Counted from the stretch's first letter, positions 1 through 6,197 are shown. The stretch: DNA of 8,844 bases from JAHDFB01 sp964607315 (GCA_964607315.1 CAZSKA010000169.1:1-8844); one strand, 5' to 3'. The notes: generated by a model from the sequence alone, not told the origin. Program-made: numbers and translations.

Positions 1-146
1 AAACCAACCATTCTATAAGAACAAAGACGGTTTAATTTTTTTAATATCTAATCCATTGTTATAATCCGAAGTTACAAAAAAATAGTTCCCCAGACTTAAT
101 AATTATAAACTAAAATTCTGAATTGTGGTAAAATAGATGAAAATCA
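1..146. other. Non-coding region downstream of tetR
   Basis: This AT-rich stretch after the tetR stop codon shows no supportable gene and no strong hairpin. A five-base stem (136-140 with 144-148) overlaps the tetR stop codon and is too weak to call a terminator. Confidence 0.4.
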
Positions 147-812
147 TCAGTTTTTTATCATGTTTCGGGCATCTGATAGGATAATTTCCTTCCAGTCGTT
201 TACATTTACTTTCATGATGGTTTGCTTGTTTGTAACTGCCGTATCATTCAATTTCATAAAACCAATGACCAATGCCCAAGCATTCAAATAGATCACCTGC
301 GGCTTCTCTCTTTTTTTAATACTTCCATCTGCAATACCTGTTTGAATTTCTTTGACCGTTAATTCGCTTGGTATACGTTGTATTTCCTGAACTTTCTGGA
401 AGTAGATACTATCTTTCATTCCTTCAGTTAACTTATCTAATTCCTTACCTTGACCAGTTTGACGGACAAAAGAAAAATAATTTAACATAGCTTCACTATA
501 AATATAATTTTGCTCTGAAAAATCCATAAAAGATCTCATAATTTTCATTACGGTATCTAAGCCATTTTCGTTAGTTGAATCATGTATTACACCTTTATAG
601 AGATCTATAAGATTTTGGAATGCTCTATATGTAATCGCCATATAGAGATTTTCTTTTGAATTAAAATAAAAATAGATAGTGCCTTTACTAATACCGAGTT
701 CGGATGCTATGTCCTCCATTTTAGTATTTTCGTACCCTTTTGACGCGAACACTTTTTCTGCCATATCTATAATGCTAGACTCTTTTAAGGCTCTTTTATC
801 TGATTTAGTCAT
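147..812 (-). CDS. TetR/AcrR-family transcriptional regulator
   Basis: This 221-residue protein has the size and layout of a TetR-family one-component regulator. The N-terminal helix-turn-helix domain covers about residues 10-58 and carries the usual family pattern: AEKVFASKGYENTKMEDIA, then the recognition-helix region GISKGTIYFYFNSKENL. The remaining ~160 residues are helical and would form the ligand-binding and dimerisation domain, which diverges too fast for ligand prediction. It starts at ATG (810-812) and ends at TGA (147-149). It is the last gene on the strand here, 214 bp downstream of an acyl-CoA dehydrogenase and separated from it by a strong hairpin, so it probably has its own promoter. 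A perfect TAnnTTTG box ends 4 nt before the ATG. TetR regulators beside acyl-CoA dehydrogenases often repress fatty-acid degradation in response to acyl-CoA; that role is inference from context. The family call is secure, the target is not. Confidence 0.93.
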   Translation of the reverse strand: MTKSDKRALKESSIIDMAEKVFASKGYENTKMEDIASELGISKGTIYFYFNSKENLYMAITYRAFQNLIDLYKGVIHDSTNENGLDTVMKIMRSFMDFSEQNYIYSEAMLNYFSFVRQTGQGKELDKLTEGMKDSIYFQKVQEIQRIPSELTVKEIQTGIADGSIKKREKPQVIYLNAWALVIGFMKLNDTAVTNKQTIMKVNVNDWKEIILSDARNMIKN

Positions 813-816
813 GGAG

Positions 817-824
817 CAAAGGTA
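817..824 (-). promoter_or_regulatory. Bacteroidota -7 promoter box of the TetR gene
   Basis: On the minus strand this reads TACCTTTG, a perfect match to the Bacteroidota TAnnTTTG consensus. Its last G lies four bases before the A of the tetR ATG (812). If that G is at -5, transcription would begin at the A of the start codon, giving a leaderless mRNA. I see no clear TTTG -33 element 19-21 bp further upstream, so the promoter may be weak or need help. Confidence 0.55.
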
Positions 825-853
825 AAAAATCTTGAGAATTGCTTGTATTTTTC

Positions 854-873
854 TTTTGGGTTTAACCCCAAAA
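854..873. promoter_or_regulatory. 20-bp near-perfect palindrome upstream of tetR
   Basis: The plus strand reads TTTTGGG, then TTTAAC, then CCCAAAA: ten base pairs in dyad symmetry with one mismatched pair. Its centre is about 52 bp upstream of the tetR start codon, just upstream of the -7 box. The TTTGGG...CCCAAA arms also occur in the perfect palindrome at 2985-3003 upstream of the acyl-CoA dehydrogenase, with a spacer of 6 rather than 7 bases. It could be an autoregulatory operator; no T-run follows on either strand, so a terminator is less likely. Confidence 0.4.
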
Positions 874-955
874 TCACACGTAATAGCGCACTTGAACTAC
901 ATCTAAAATAGATTTGAAAAGTAATATATCATTTGCTTATCGATATAATAAGGAA

Positions 956-998
956 GAGGGTAGTTCATAAAGTGATGTAGACTTTATGAAATACCCTC
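956..998 (-). terminator. Strong hairpin, probable terminator of the acyl-CoA dehydrogenase gene
   Basis: Arms 956-973 and 981-998 pair over 18 positions with one mismatch (963 against 991), enclosing a 7-base loop. The stem begins with GC-rich GAGGG/CCCTC and continues AT-rich. It starts 28 nt after the TAG of the acyl-CoA dehydrogenase and is the strongest hairpin in the window. On the minus strand it is followed by TTCCTTATTATA, T-rich but not a clean U-tract, so it may stabilise the 3' end as well as, or instead of, terminating. It separates this gene from tetR. Confidence 0.6.
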
Positions 999-1026
999 CC
1001 CTATCAAACAAAATCAAAAATCCGTA

Positions 1027-2823
1027 CTATTTAAAGAAAATATATTCTCCTGCCTCTATTATCGCCTTCGCTATTTTCTTTCTTGATTCTACTACATTTA
1101 CCGCTGGATAAGCTGTAAACCGTTGGATGCCCATGCTAAAGATTTTATGCAAATCACCTTTAGTAAAACTGCTAACTGCATCAAGTGCATTTTTAGCAAT
1201 TCTGGCATTAGAATCGTGAAGATGCACTTTAAGTGCTTCTCCCATTAATTCTGCATATTCGTGTCCTTGATCTCTTAATTTTTGAACTCTGAGCAACATA
1301 GATTCACTATTAAATGTATCTATAACTATATCAGAAATGAATGTGAGTAACATCTGTTCATTCTTAAGATCCAATTCACCTTCCATTTGCTGTTTAGCCG
1401 CCGCTCCAGCAACCATTAAAATTACTTTTTTGAAATCAGAAACTGCCTTAGCTTCTTGGGCTAATGGTGCAGATAAATCATGCATTTTAGGCATGCTTTT
1501 TAATTCTTTTTGAACTTCCCACGCTGGTCCTACTATATCAAGTTGACCTTTCATTGCTCTTTTCAATATCATATCTACGATTAACAGACGATTGATTTCG
1601 TTCGTCCCTTCGTAAATTCTTGTTATTCTATTATCTCTATATGCTCTTGCAGCTCCATATTCTTCACTAAATCCTATTCCACCGTGAATTTGTATATTTT
1701 CATCTACTGCATAATCAGCAGCTTCACTTCCTGATACTTTTATAATAGAGCATTCGATAGCGTATTCCTCTGCAGATGCTCTTTTTGCCTCTCCATAACT
1801 TATTCCATCAGCTTGTAGAGCTTTAGAATATTTATCCATCAAATCACTTGTCCTGTATACACTAGATTCTACAGCTAAACTCCTAATTGCCATTTCAGCA
1901 ATCTTATGTTGGATGGCACCAAAATTTGATATAGGTTGCTTAAACTGAATTCTTTCATTAGCGTATTTAACAGCCATGGTTGTAACCGCTTTTATACCAC
2001 CTACGCACATTGTGCCCAGTTTAAATCTTCCAATATTCAAAGTATTAAAGGCGATTAAATGACCTTTACCAATTTCACCTAACACATTTTCTACAGGCAC
2101 CTTTACCTTTTCAAAATATACTTGTCTCGTTGAAGATCCTTTTATTCCTAACTTATCTTCTTCTTCCCCTAAAGTCATTCCATCAGTAGGACCTTCCACA
2201 ACAAAACCAGTGAATTTATCTCCATCAACCTGAGCAAAAACAATAAATACTTTTGCGAAACCAGCATTACTGATCCACATTTTCTGACCTGTAATTTCAT
2301 AATGCTTTCCATCAGGCGTAAGATGTGCTACCGTCTTAGCTGAAAGCGCATCACTACCACTACTTGGTTCTGTCAAACAATAAGCTGCTTTCCACTCTCC
2401 TGATCCTAGCTTTGGTAAATATTTTTTCTTGTGTTCTTCCGTACCGTAATACAAAATCGGTAACATACCAATTCCCGTATGAGCAGCTAAAGTTGTATTA
2501 AAAGATCCCATCGGCCCTAATACGTCACTAATTAAGGTATTGGTATTTTCATCGAGCTCTAAACCATCATATGCTTCTGGCATATGCGATGATAATAAAC
2601 CAAGTTCTCCTATTGTTGACATCAAATCTGAAGAAATGTTATTCTCTTGCTTTTCTATTTTTTCTCGATTAGGAGTTATATGCTGATCAATGAACGATCT
2701 TGCAACTTCCATGAACATTGCCTGCTCTTCGTTAAGATTCTCAGGAATAAATGTTTCGTTAGCGTCTCTGATAATAAATTCACCCCCTTTAGTCAGTCCT
2801 TTTTTTTCAATAACTTCAGCCAT
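1027..2823 (-). CDS. Acyl-CoA dehydrogenase, long (~600-residue) form with C-terminal extension
   Basis: This 598-residue cytoplasmic flavoenzyme oxidises acyl-CoA to trans-2-enoyl-CoA, the first step of beta-oxidation. The FAD/substrate signature YCLTEPSSGSD lies at 148-158, followed by KMWISN at 181-186. The second signature region holds QIHGGIGFSEEY (378-389) and RIYEGTNEINR (402-412). Glu405 in IYEGTNEI matches the catalytic base of the MCAD/VLCAD type, so the enzyme should be active. About 180 residues follow this motif, an extension like that of VLCAD/ACAD9-type proteins, which suggests long-chain substrates; chain length cannot be read from sequence. The N-terminal ~30 residues, before NEEQAMFMEVARSF, resemble Bacteroidota homologues. 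It starts at ATG (2821-2823) after an A-rich, SD-less leader and ends at TAG. It stands alone between a 301-bp regulatory gap and a strong hairpin, with a TetR gene downstream. Thiolase and hydroxyacyl-CoA dehydrogenase partners are not in the window. Confidence 0.95.
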   Translation of the reverse strand: MAEVIEKKGLTKGGEFIIRDANETFIPENLNEEQAMFMEVARSFIDQHITPNREKIEKQENNISSDLMSTIGELGLLSSHMPEAYDGLELDENTNTLISDVLGPMGSFNTTLAAHTGIGMLPILYYGTEEHKKKYLPKLGSGEWKAAYCLTEPSSGSDALSAKTVAHLTPDGKHYEITGQKMWISNAGFAKVFIVFAQVDGDKFTGFVVEGPTDGMTLGEEEDKLGIKGSSTRQVYFEKVKVPVENVLGEIGKGHLIAFNTLNIGRFKLGTMCVGGIKAVTTMAVKYANERIQFKQPISNFGAIQHKIAEMAIRSLAVESSVYRTSDLMDKYSKALQADGISYGEAKRASAEEYAIECSIIKVSGSEAADYAVDENIQIHGGIGFSEEYGAARAYRDNRITRIYEGTNEINRLLIVDMILKRAMKGQLDIVGPAWEVQKELKSMPKMHDLSAPLAQEAKAVSDFKKVILMVAGAAAKQQMEGELDLKNEQMLLTFISDIVIDTFNSESMLLRVQKLRDQGHEYAELMGEALKVHLHDSNARIAKNALDAVSSFTKGDLHKIFSMGIQRFTAYPAVNVVESRKKIAKAIIEAGEYIFFK

Positions 2824-2855
2824 AGCTTTAATTTAATTTTCTTTTAAATACTAAG

Positions 2856-2891
2856 AATTGACCGAGTGAATATTATATGGGTCGATCAATT
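2856..2891. promoter_or_regulatory. Spaced inverted repeat in the predicted leader of the acyl-CoA dehydrogenase
   Basis: Plus-strand arms AATTGACCGA (2856-2865) and TCGATCAATT (2882-2891) are inverted copies with one mismatch, separated by 16 bp. If the candidate -7 box at 2898-2905 is right, the repeat lies from about +3 to +38, where a bound repressor would block elongation or open-complex formation. Each arm contains TTGAYCGA, so they could be two half-sites or two weak operators. An mRNA hairpin is an alternative reading. Confidence 0.4.
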
Positions 2892-2897
2892 GTATTG

Positions 2898-2905
2898 CGA
2901 ATATA
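2898..2905 (-). promoter_or_regulatory. Candidate -7 promoter box of the acyl-CoA dehydrogenase gene
   Basis: The minus strand reads TATATTCG, one mismatch from TAnnTTTG. A TTTG at 2930-2927 lies 21 bp upstream and would serve as the -33 element; it is part of the palindrome 2914-2930. Transcription would start near 2893, giving a leader of about 70 nt. The match is imperfect, so this is a candidate only. Confidence 0.4.
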
Positions 2906-2913
2906 AATAGTTT

Positions 2914-2930
2914 TTTGACTCAAAGTCAAA
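2914..2930. promoter_or_regulatory. 17-bp palindrome A, over the inferred -33 element
   Basis: The plus strand reads TTTGACT, CAA, AGTCAAA: perfect 7-bp arms around a 3-bp centre. On the minus strand it supplies the TTTG that would act as -33 for the acyl-CoA dehydrogenase promoter, so a protein bound here would compete with RNA polymerase. Its complete 17-bp sequence is repeated, inverted, at 2946-2962. Size and symmetry fit an operator for a dimeric regulator; which regulator is unknown. Confidence 0.55.
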
Positions 2931-2945
2931 TTTTTTAGCACATTT

Positions 2946-2962
2946 TTTGACTTTGAGTCAAA
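2946..2962. promoter_or_regulatory. 17-bp palindrome B, inverted copy of palindrome A
   Basis: The plus strand reads TTTGACT, TTG, AGTCAAA, the exact reverse complement of palindrome A including the 3-bp centre. Its centre is 32 bp from that of A, close to three turns of B-DNA, which would put two bound dimers on the same helix face. It falls near -61 relative to the inferred start. The two copies could also fold as one 17-bp stem with a 15-base loop, but they lie upstream of the inferred transcript, which favours a DNA-binding role. Confidence 0.55.
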
Positions 2963-2984
2963 TTTTAATTTTTACGACATTTTC

Positions 2985-3003
2985 TTTGGGCTTAAAGCCC
3001 AAA
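2985..3003. promoter_or_regulatory. Perfect 19-bp palindrome upstream of the acyl-CoA dehydrogenase
   Basis: The plus strand has arms TTTGGGCTT (2985-2993) and AAGCCCAAA (2995-3003) around a single central base, with no mismatch. It lies about 100 bp upstream of the inferred start and 40 bp, centre to centre, from palindrome B. The same outer arms occur in the near-palindrome 854-873 upstream of tetR. No T-run follows on the minus strand, so it is a poor terminator for fahA. I read it as an operator candidate. Confidence 0.45.
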
Positions 3004-3072
3004 AATCTTAGAGAATAAATTCTACTCATTTACAGCCTTAACTATTACAGAAAGATCTATACTATTATTATG

Positions 3073-3106
3073 ATACCAATGTAAAATCCTAAAACGAAAT
3101 TGGTAT
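3073..3106 (-). repeat. Inverted repeat just downstream of fahA
   Basis: Arms ATACCAAT (3073-3080) and ATTGGTAT (3099-3106) are perfect inverted copies around an 18-base loop. The repeat begins 18 nt after the fahA stop codon. As RNA it would form an 8-bp AT-rich stem with a large loop and no U-tract, so it is at best a weak terminator or 3'-end processing signal. Confidence 0.3.
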
Positions 3107-3124
3107 TAGAAGAGAAAATTTAAA

Positions 3125-4345
3125 TTATTTTGCTGGAAGAACTTTAGTACTTACTTCTCCAAATCCTACTCGCACAGCGCCTTTCTCGGCAAATCCACGC
3201 ATAGTAACTGTATCTAGGTCATTGATAAAAACTCGTGTACTTCCATCATTCATCTGAACAGGTTTTGTACCAGCCCACGAAATTTCCAGCATGGATCCAT
3301 ACGAATTTTCATCCTTTCCCGAGATGGTTCCAGACCCCATCATGTCCCCTACTCTCACATTACATCCATTAACTGTATGATGCGCTAATTGCTGCGCCAT
3401 ACTCCAATACATGTACTTAAAATTCGATTTACACACAATCTGTTCTTCACCTTTATCAGGGGTTATTCCAACCTCTAAATGAATGTCGAAATTATTATTT
3501 CTATCTGTTTCTAGATACGAAAGAACAGCTGGTTCTTGTTTAGGCCCATTTGTTCTGAATGGTTCTAAGGCCTCCATGGTAACAATCCATGGAGAAATAG
3601 ACGATGCAAAGTTTTTACCCAGGAAAGGTCCTAGTGGAACATATTCCCATTTCTGAATATCCCTAGCTGACCAATCATTGAACAAGACCATTCCAAAAAT
3701 ATAGTCCATTGCTTCTGACGCAGCTACAGTATCTCCAACATCTGTATTTCTTCCTATTATAAATCCAGTTTCCAATTCAAAATCTAATCTACCAGATGCC
3801 TTATAAATGGGCTGACTTTCCCCTTTGGGAAGTACTTGTCCCTTTGGACGGTGGATAGAGTGTCCGCTCACTATAATAGAGCTTGCTCTCCCATGATATC
3901 CTACCGGAATATGCCTCCAATTTGGCAACAAAGCATTCTCAGGGTCCCTGAACATTTTACCAACATTAGTTGCGTGCTCTATACTCGAATAAAAATCTGT
4001 ATAATCTCCTACGTGAACAGGAAGATGCATTTGGGCGGAAGCCCGCTCTACAAAAAGACTATCATTCCCTGCCAAGACAGATGAATCATCCATCAACCAA
4101 GACTGCACATCCAATCGTACTTTACTAGTGATATCTTTACCTAAAATTATAAAATCATTCAAGGTAGATTGACTAAATACCGAAACATCAAAATCAAAAA
4201 CACCTAATTCGGAAACAGCTTGCATGTCCAAAATATGGTCTCCTATAGCAATGCCCACTCGTGGGCTTCGATTATCAATAGAAAAAATCCCAAAAGGTAG
4301 GTTATGTATTGAAAAATCAGAGTTAGATGGAATATCTATGATCAT
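3125..4345 (-). CDS. fahA: Fumarylacetoacetase (fumarylacetoacetate hydrolase)
   Basis: This 406-residue enzyme cleaves 4-fumarylacetoacetate to fumarate and acetoacetate, the last step of tyrosine/homogentisate catabolism. The N-terminal SH3-like domain covers about 1-110 and the catalytic mixed beta-sandwich the rest. Metal and catalytic residues known from mammalian FAH are all present: Asp117 and His124 in DFYSSIEHATNVG, Glu190 and Glu192 in LDFELE, Asp224 in NDWSARDIQ, Lys244 in GPFLGKNF, and Glu354 in GSMLEISW. The active-site stretch WEYVPLGPFLGKNF (233-246) is very close to the animal enzyme. Length is slightly below the ~420 residues of animal FAH and usual for bacteria. The start is ATG at 4343-4345 in an SD-less context, 14 bp after the hmgA stop, so the two genes should share one transcript. 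The maleylacetoacetate isomerase that makes the substrate is not in the window. Confidence 0.97.
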   Translation of the reverse strand: MIIDIPSNSDFSIHNLPFGIFSIDNRSPRVGIAIGDHILDMQAVSELGVFDFDVSVFSQSTLNDFIILGKDITSKVRLDVQSWLMDDSSVLAGNDSLFVERASAQMHLPVHVGDYTDFYSSIEHATNVGKMFRDPENALLPNWRHIPVGYHGRASSIIVSGHSIHRPKGQVLPKGESQPIYKASGRLDFELETGFIIGRNTDVGDTVAASEAMDYIFGMVLFNDWSARDIQKWEYVPLGPFLGKNFASSISPWIVTMEALEPFRTNGPKQEPAVLSYLETDRNNNFDIHLEVGITPDKGEEQIVCKSNFKYMYWSMAQQLAHHTVNGCNVRVGDMMGSGTISGKDENSYGSMLEISWAGTKPVQMNDGSTRVFINDLDTVTMRGFAEKGAVRVGFGEVSTKVLPAK

Positions 4346-4359
4346 ATAGTCGTCTTTTT

Positions 4360-5520
4360 TTAATGTTTAATCCAAGATTTATAATATTTCCCGTCATCAA
4401 TTTTGAGGGCATTTTCAGTAAGCATGAGTGGCTTAAATGTGTCAATCATTACAGCTAATTCAGCAGTTTCTTTTTTACCTATACTCGCTTCATAAGTTCC
4501 AGGATGTGGACCATGAGGAATCCCTGCTGGATGCAAAGAAATATGACCAGGTCCTATATTCGTTCTACTCATAAAATCACCATCAACATAATAAAGCATC
4601 TCGTCCGAGTCAATATTAGAGTGATTATAAGGTGCAGGAATGGACAGTGGATGATAATCGTAAAGTCTAGGGCAAAAAGAACAAATCACAAAAGCGCTGG
4701 TCTCAAAAGTTTGATGTACCGGAGGCGGTTGGTGAACTCTTCCCGTAATTGGTTCAAAATTATGAATAGAAAATCCATATGGATAATTATACCCGTCCCA
4801 TCCTATTACATCAAATGGATGCGTTGCATAAAGCATATCGTGAATGGTATTTTGCTTCTTTACTTTTATCAAGAAATCACCTTTTTCATCATGTGTTTCA
4901 AGATTTTCAGGTAGTTTATAATCTCTTTCGCAGAAAGGCGAATGTTCGTTCAATTGGCCGAACCAATTTCTATATCTTTTCGGTGTATAAATAGGGTGAA
5001 AAGATTCGGCATATAAAATCTTATTGTCAGAAGTATCAAATTCTATTTGATAAATCATGCCTCGAGGAATAATTAAATAATCCCCATATTCAAAGCTAAT
5101 ACTTCCAAAAAGTGTTTTGAGTTTACCAGTACCTTTATGAATAAAAAGCATTTCATCAGCATCTGCATTTTTGTAGAAATATGTAGACATTGACTGTCGA
5201 GGTGATGCTACACCAATGTGCACATCACTATTCACCATTAAGGTTTCTCTTGATTCTAAAAAGTCATCTTTTGCCTGTACATCAAAGCCAATCAATTTTC
5301 TTGCAGTCAGGTTTTTTTCAACAGCAATTTTAGGAGTCACATCTGTTTGACCAAGAATTTCTTTGACCATAGTCGGTCGATGCACGTGATATAAAAGAGA
5401 AGCCATCCCTTCAAACCCTATTGTTCCAAACAATTGCTCATTGTATAACTCCCCATTAGGCTTCCTAAATTGTGTATGTCTTTTAGGAGGAATTTTACCT
5501 AGCTTATGATATATTGGCAT
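4360..5520 (-). CDS. hmgA: Homogentisate 1,2-dioxygenase, short bacterial form
   Basis: This 386-residue cupin-fold non-haem iron enzyme opens the ring of homogentisate to give 4-maleylacetoacetate. The C-terminal half carries the active site. His300 and Glu307 in NHSNIDSDEMLYYVDG and His336 in HPAGIPHGPHPG correspond to the iron ligands His335, Glu341 and His371 of the human enzyme, with His330 matching the nearby second-sphere His365. The His-to-Glu spacing is one residue longer than in human, so the exact Glu assignment is by alignment by eye. RVHQPPPVHQTF (261-272) and CSFCPRLYDYHPLSIPAP (280-297) are typical of the ~385-residue class, shorter than the ~440-residue animal and proteobacterial proteins. 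It starts at ATG (5518-5520) and leads the hmgA-fahA pair. Upstream are 134 non-coding bases separating it from the acetyltransferase gene. The 4-hydroxyphenylpyruvate dioxygenase gene must lie elsewhere. Confidence 0.95.
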   Translation of the reverse strand: MPIYHKLGKIPPKRHTQFRKPNGELYNEQLFGTIGFEGMASLLYHVHRPTMVKEILGQTDVTPKIAVEKNLTARKLIGFDVQAKDDFLESRETLMVNSDVHIGVASPRQSMSTYFYKNADADEMLFIHKGTGKLKTLFGSISFEYGDYLIIPRGMIYQIEFDTSDNKILYAESFHPIYTPKRYRNWFGQLNEHSPFCERDYKLPENLETHDEKGDFLIKVKKQNTIHDMLYATHPFDVIGWDGYNYPYGFSIHNFEPITGRVHQPPPVHQTFETSAFVICSFCPRLYDYHPLSIPAPYNHSNIDSDEMLYYVDGDFMSRTNIGPGHISLHPAGIPHGPHPGTYEASIGKKETAELAVMIDTFKPLMLTENALKIDDGKYYKSWIKH

Positions 5521-5560
5521 AATGTATAAATTGATGTAAATATATTATTCTCACGAATCT

Positions 5561-5568
5561 CAAATATG
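5561..5568 (-). promoter_or_regulatory. Weak candidate -7 box for the hmgA-fahA operon
   Basis: The minus strand reads CATATTTG, one mismatch from TAnnTTTG, and would give a leader of about 36 nt before the hmgA ATG. No TTG -33 element sits at the expected distance; a small inverted repeat AACAA...TTGTT (5578-5592) lies there instead. Support is weak. Confidence 0.25.
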
Positions 5569-5607
5569 CAATAAATTAACAAGAAAATTGTTTCTGAAGC
5601 TAATAAG

Positions 5608-5629
5608 GTCAAAAGAAATTCCTTTTAAC
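5608..5629 (-). other. 22-bp imperfect palindrome between the acetyltransferase gene and hmgA
   Basis: The minus strand reads GTTAAAAG, GAATTT, CTTTTGAC. All outer positions pair if two G-T pairs are allowed. It begins 25 nt after the acetyltransferase stop codon and about 62 bp upstream of the guessed hmgA start site. It could be an hmgA operator or a weak 3' hairpin of the upstream operon; there is no GC-rich stem or U-tract. Confidence 0.25.
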
Positions 5630-5654
5630 ATCAATGGAAAAGAGCGAGCGGATA

Positions 5655-6182
5655 TTAAGACAAATATTCCTCTTTATCGATTTCATAATGGACTAATAGT
5701 TCATCGTCACCTTCTAACTGAACTGTTCCTTTCTCTCTAAAATTAAGTTTCTCTAATATATTTCTTGATGGTTTATTTTCTTTAGTTGTAATTCCTGAAA
5801 CTTTAGAAAGATTAAATTCAGTAAATGCAACATTTAGCATTTTTTCAGCTGCTTCTAAAGCATAACCATTCTTCACAAAAGTAGGATAAAGTGCATAACC
5901 AAGATCTACACCTTCCAGTCCTTTTCTATCATAAATGCCACAAGTCCCTATTTTCTCATTGGTTTCTTTAAGGTAAATGACATAGTTGCCGAAACCTAGT
6001 TTCTCATACTGTGGCAACATTCTGGTTTTTATGTATTCTTTAGCTTTATCTATATCAGTGACATTTCGGTCACCGATATTTTTTATCCAAGACTCTGTAT
6101 TTACAAGTTTATAAATAAACTGTGCATCCTCTAAGCTTACAGGCATTAGGTAAAGGCGATTTGTGATATATTTTTTTTCCAA
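5655..6182 (-). CDS. GNAT-family N-acetyltransferase (RimJ/RimL-like), TTG start
   Basis: This 175-residue protein belongs to the RimJ/RimL branch of GNAT acetyltransferases, which transfer acetyl from acetyl-CoA to protein N-termini, amino acids or small amines. The N-terminal strand ITNRLYLMPVSLEDAQFIYKL (split here by position 6-26) is typical of the family. The acetyl-CoA binding region, motif A, is GYALYPTFVKNGYALEA at about 95-111, where VKNGYA stands for the R/Q-x-x-G-x-G/A loop. The usual closing motif follows as KENKPSRNILEKLNF. The start must be TTG (6180-6182): the frame is closed five codons upstream by the TAA that ends the DUF58 gene, and the next ATG (residue 13) would remove the conserved first strand. 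It lies 15 bp after the DUF58 gene in the same frame and is probably co-transcribed. The substrate is not predictable; a link to the MoxR module may be only positional. Confidence 0.88.
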   Translation of the reverse strand: MEKKYITNRLYLMPVSLEDAQFIYKLVNTESWIKNIGDRNVTDIDKAKEYIKTRMLPQYEKLGFGNYVIYLKETNEKIGTCGIYDRKGLEGVDLGYALYPTFVKNGYALEAAEKMLNVAFTEFNLSKVSGITTKENKPSRNILEKLNFREKGTVQLEGDDELLVHYEIDKEEYLS

Positions 6183-6197
6183 TTTTCTCGTATAAAG

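Larger units (their letters stand above)
2824..3124 (-). promoter_or_regulatory. 301-bp intergenic regulatory region upstream of the acyl-CoA dehydrogenase
   Basis: This gap between fahA and the acyl-CoA dehydrogenase has no supportable gene. It holds, in transcription order, an inverted repeat just after fahA (3073-3106), a 19-bp palindrome (2985-3003), two mutually inverted 17-bp palindromes (2946-2962 and 2914-2930), a candidate -7 box (2898-2905) and a spaced inverted repeat in the predicted leader (2856-2891). I saw nothing notable between 3004 and 3072. This much dyad symmetry suggests that the dehydrogenase promoter is controlled by one or more dimeric regulators. Confidence 0.6.

Noticed and set aside
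136..148. Small hairpin GATGA-AAA-TCATC at the end of tetR
   Set aside because: Only five base pairs, AT-rich and overlapping the stop codon; the T-run lies on the plus-strand side, which has no gene to terminate.
901..913. 13-bp palindrome ATCTA-AAA-TAGAT between the dehydrogenase hairpin and tetR
   Set aside because: Short and purely AT-type; such symmetry is common by chance in sequence this AT-rich, and it is not repeated elsewhere in the window.
2647..2847. 66-codon plus-strand open frame across the acyl-CoA dehydrogenase start
   Set aside because: The translation is Phe/Ser-rich, as expected from the complement of A-rich coding sequence, and it overlaps a certain gene.
2914..2962. CRISPR-like or transposon-end interpretation of the twin palindromes
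   Set aside because: Only two copies in inverted orientation, with no further repeats, spacers, cas genes, transposase or target-site duplication.
4504..4914. 136-codon plus-strand open frame inside hmgA
   Set aside because: It lies antisense within a well-conserved dioxygenase and its translation is basic, Ile/Arg-rich and low in family-like patterns. It is a by-product of the hmgA codons.
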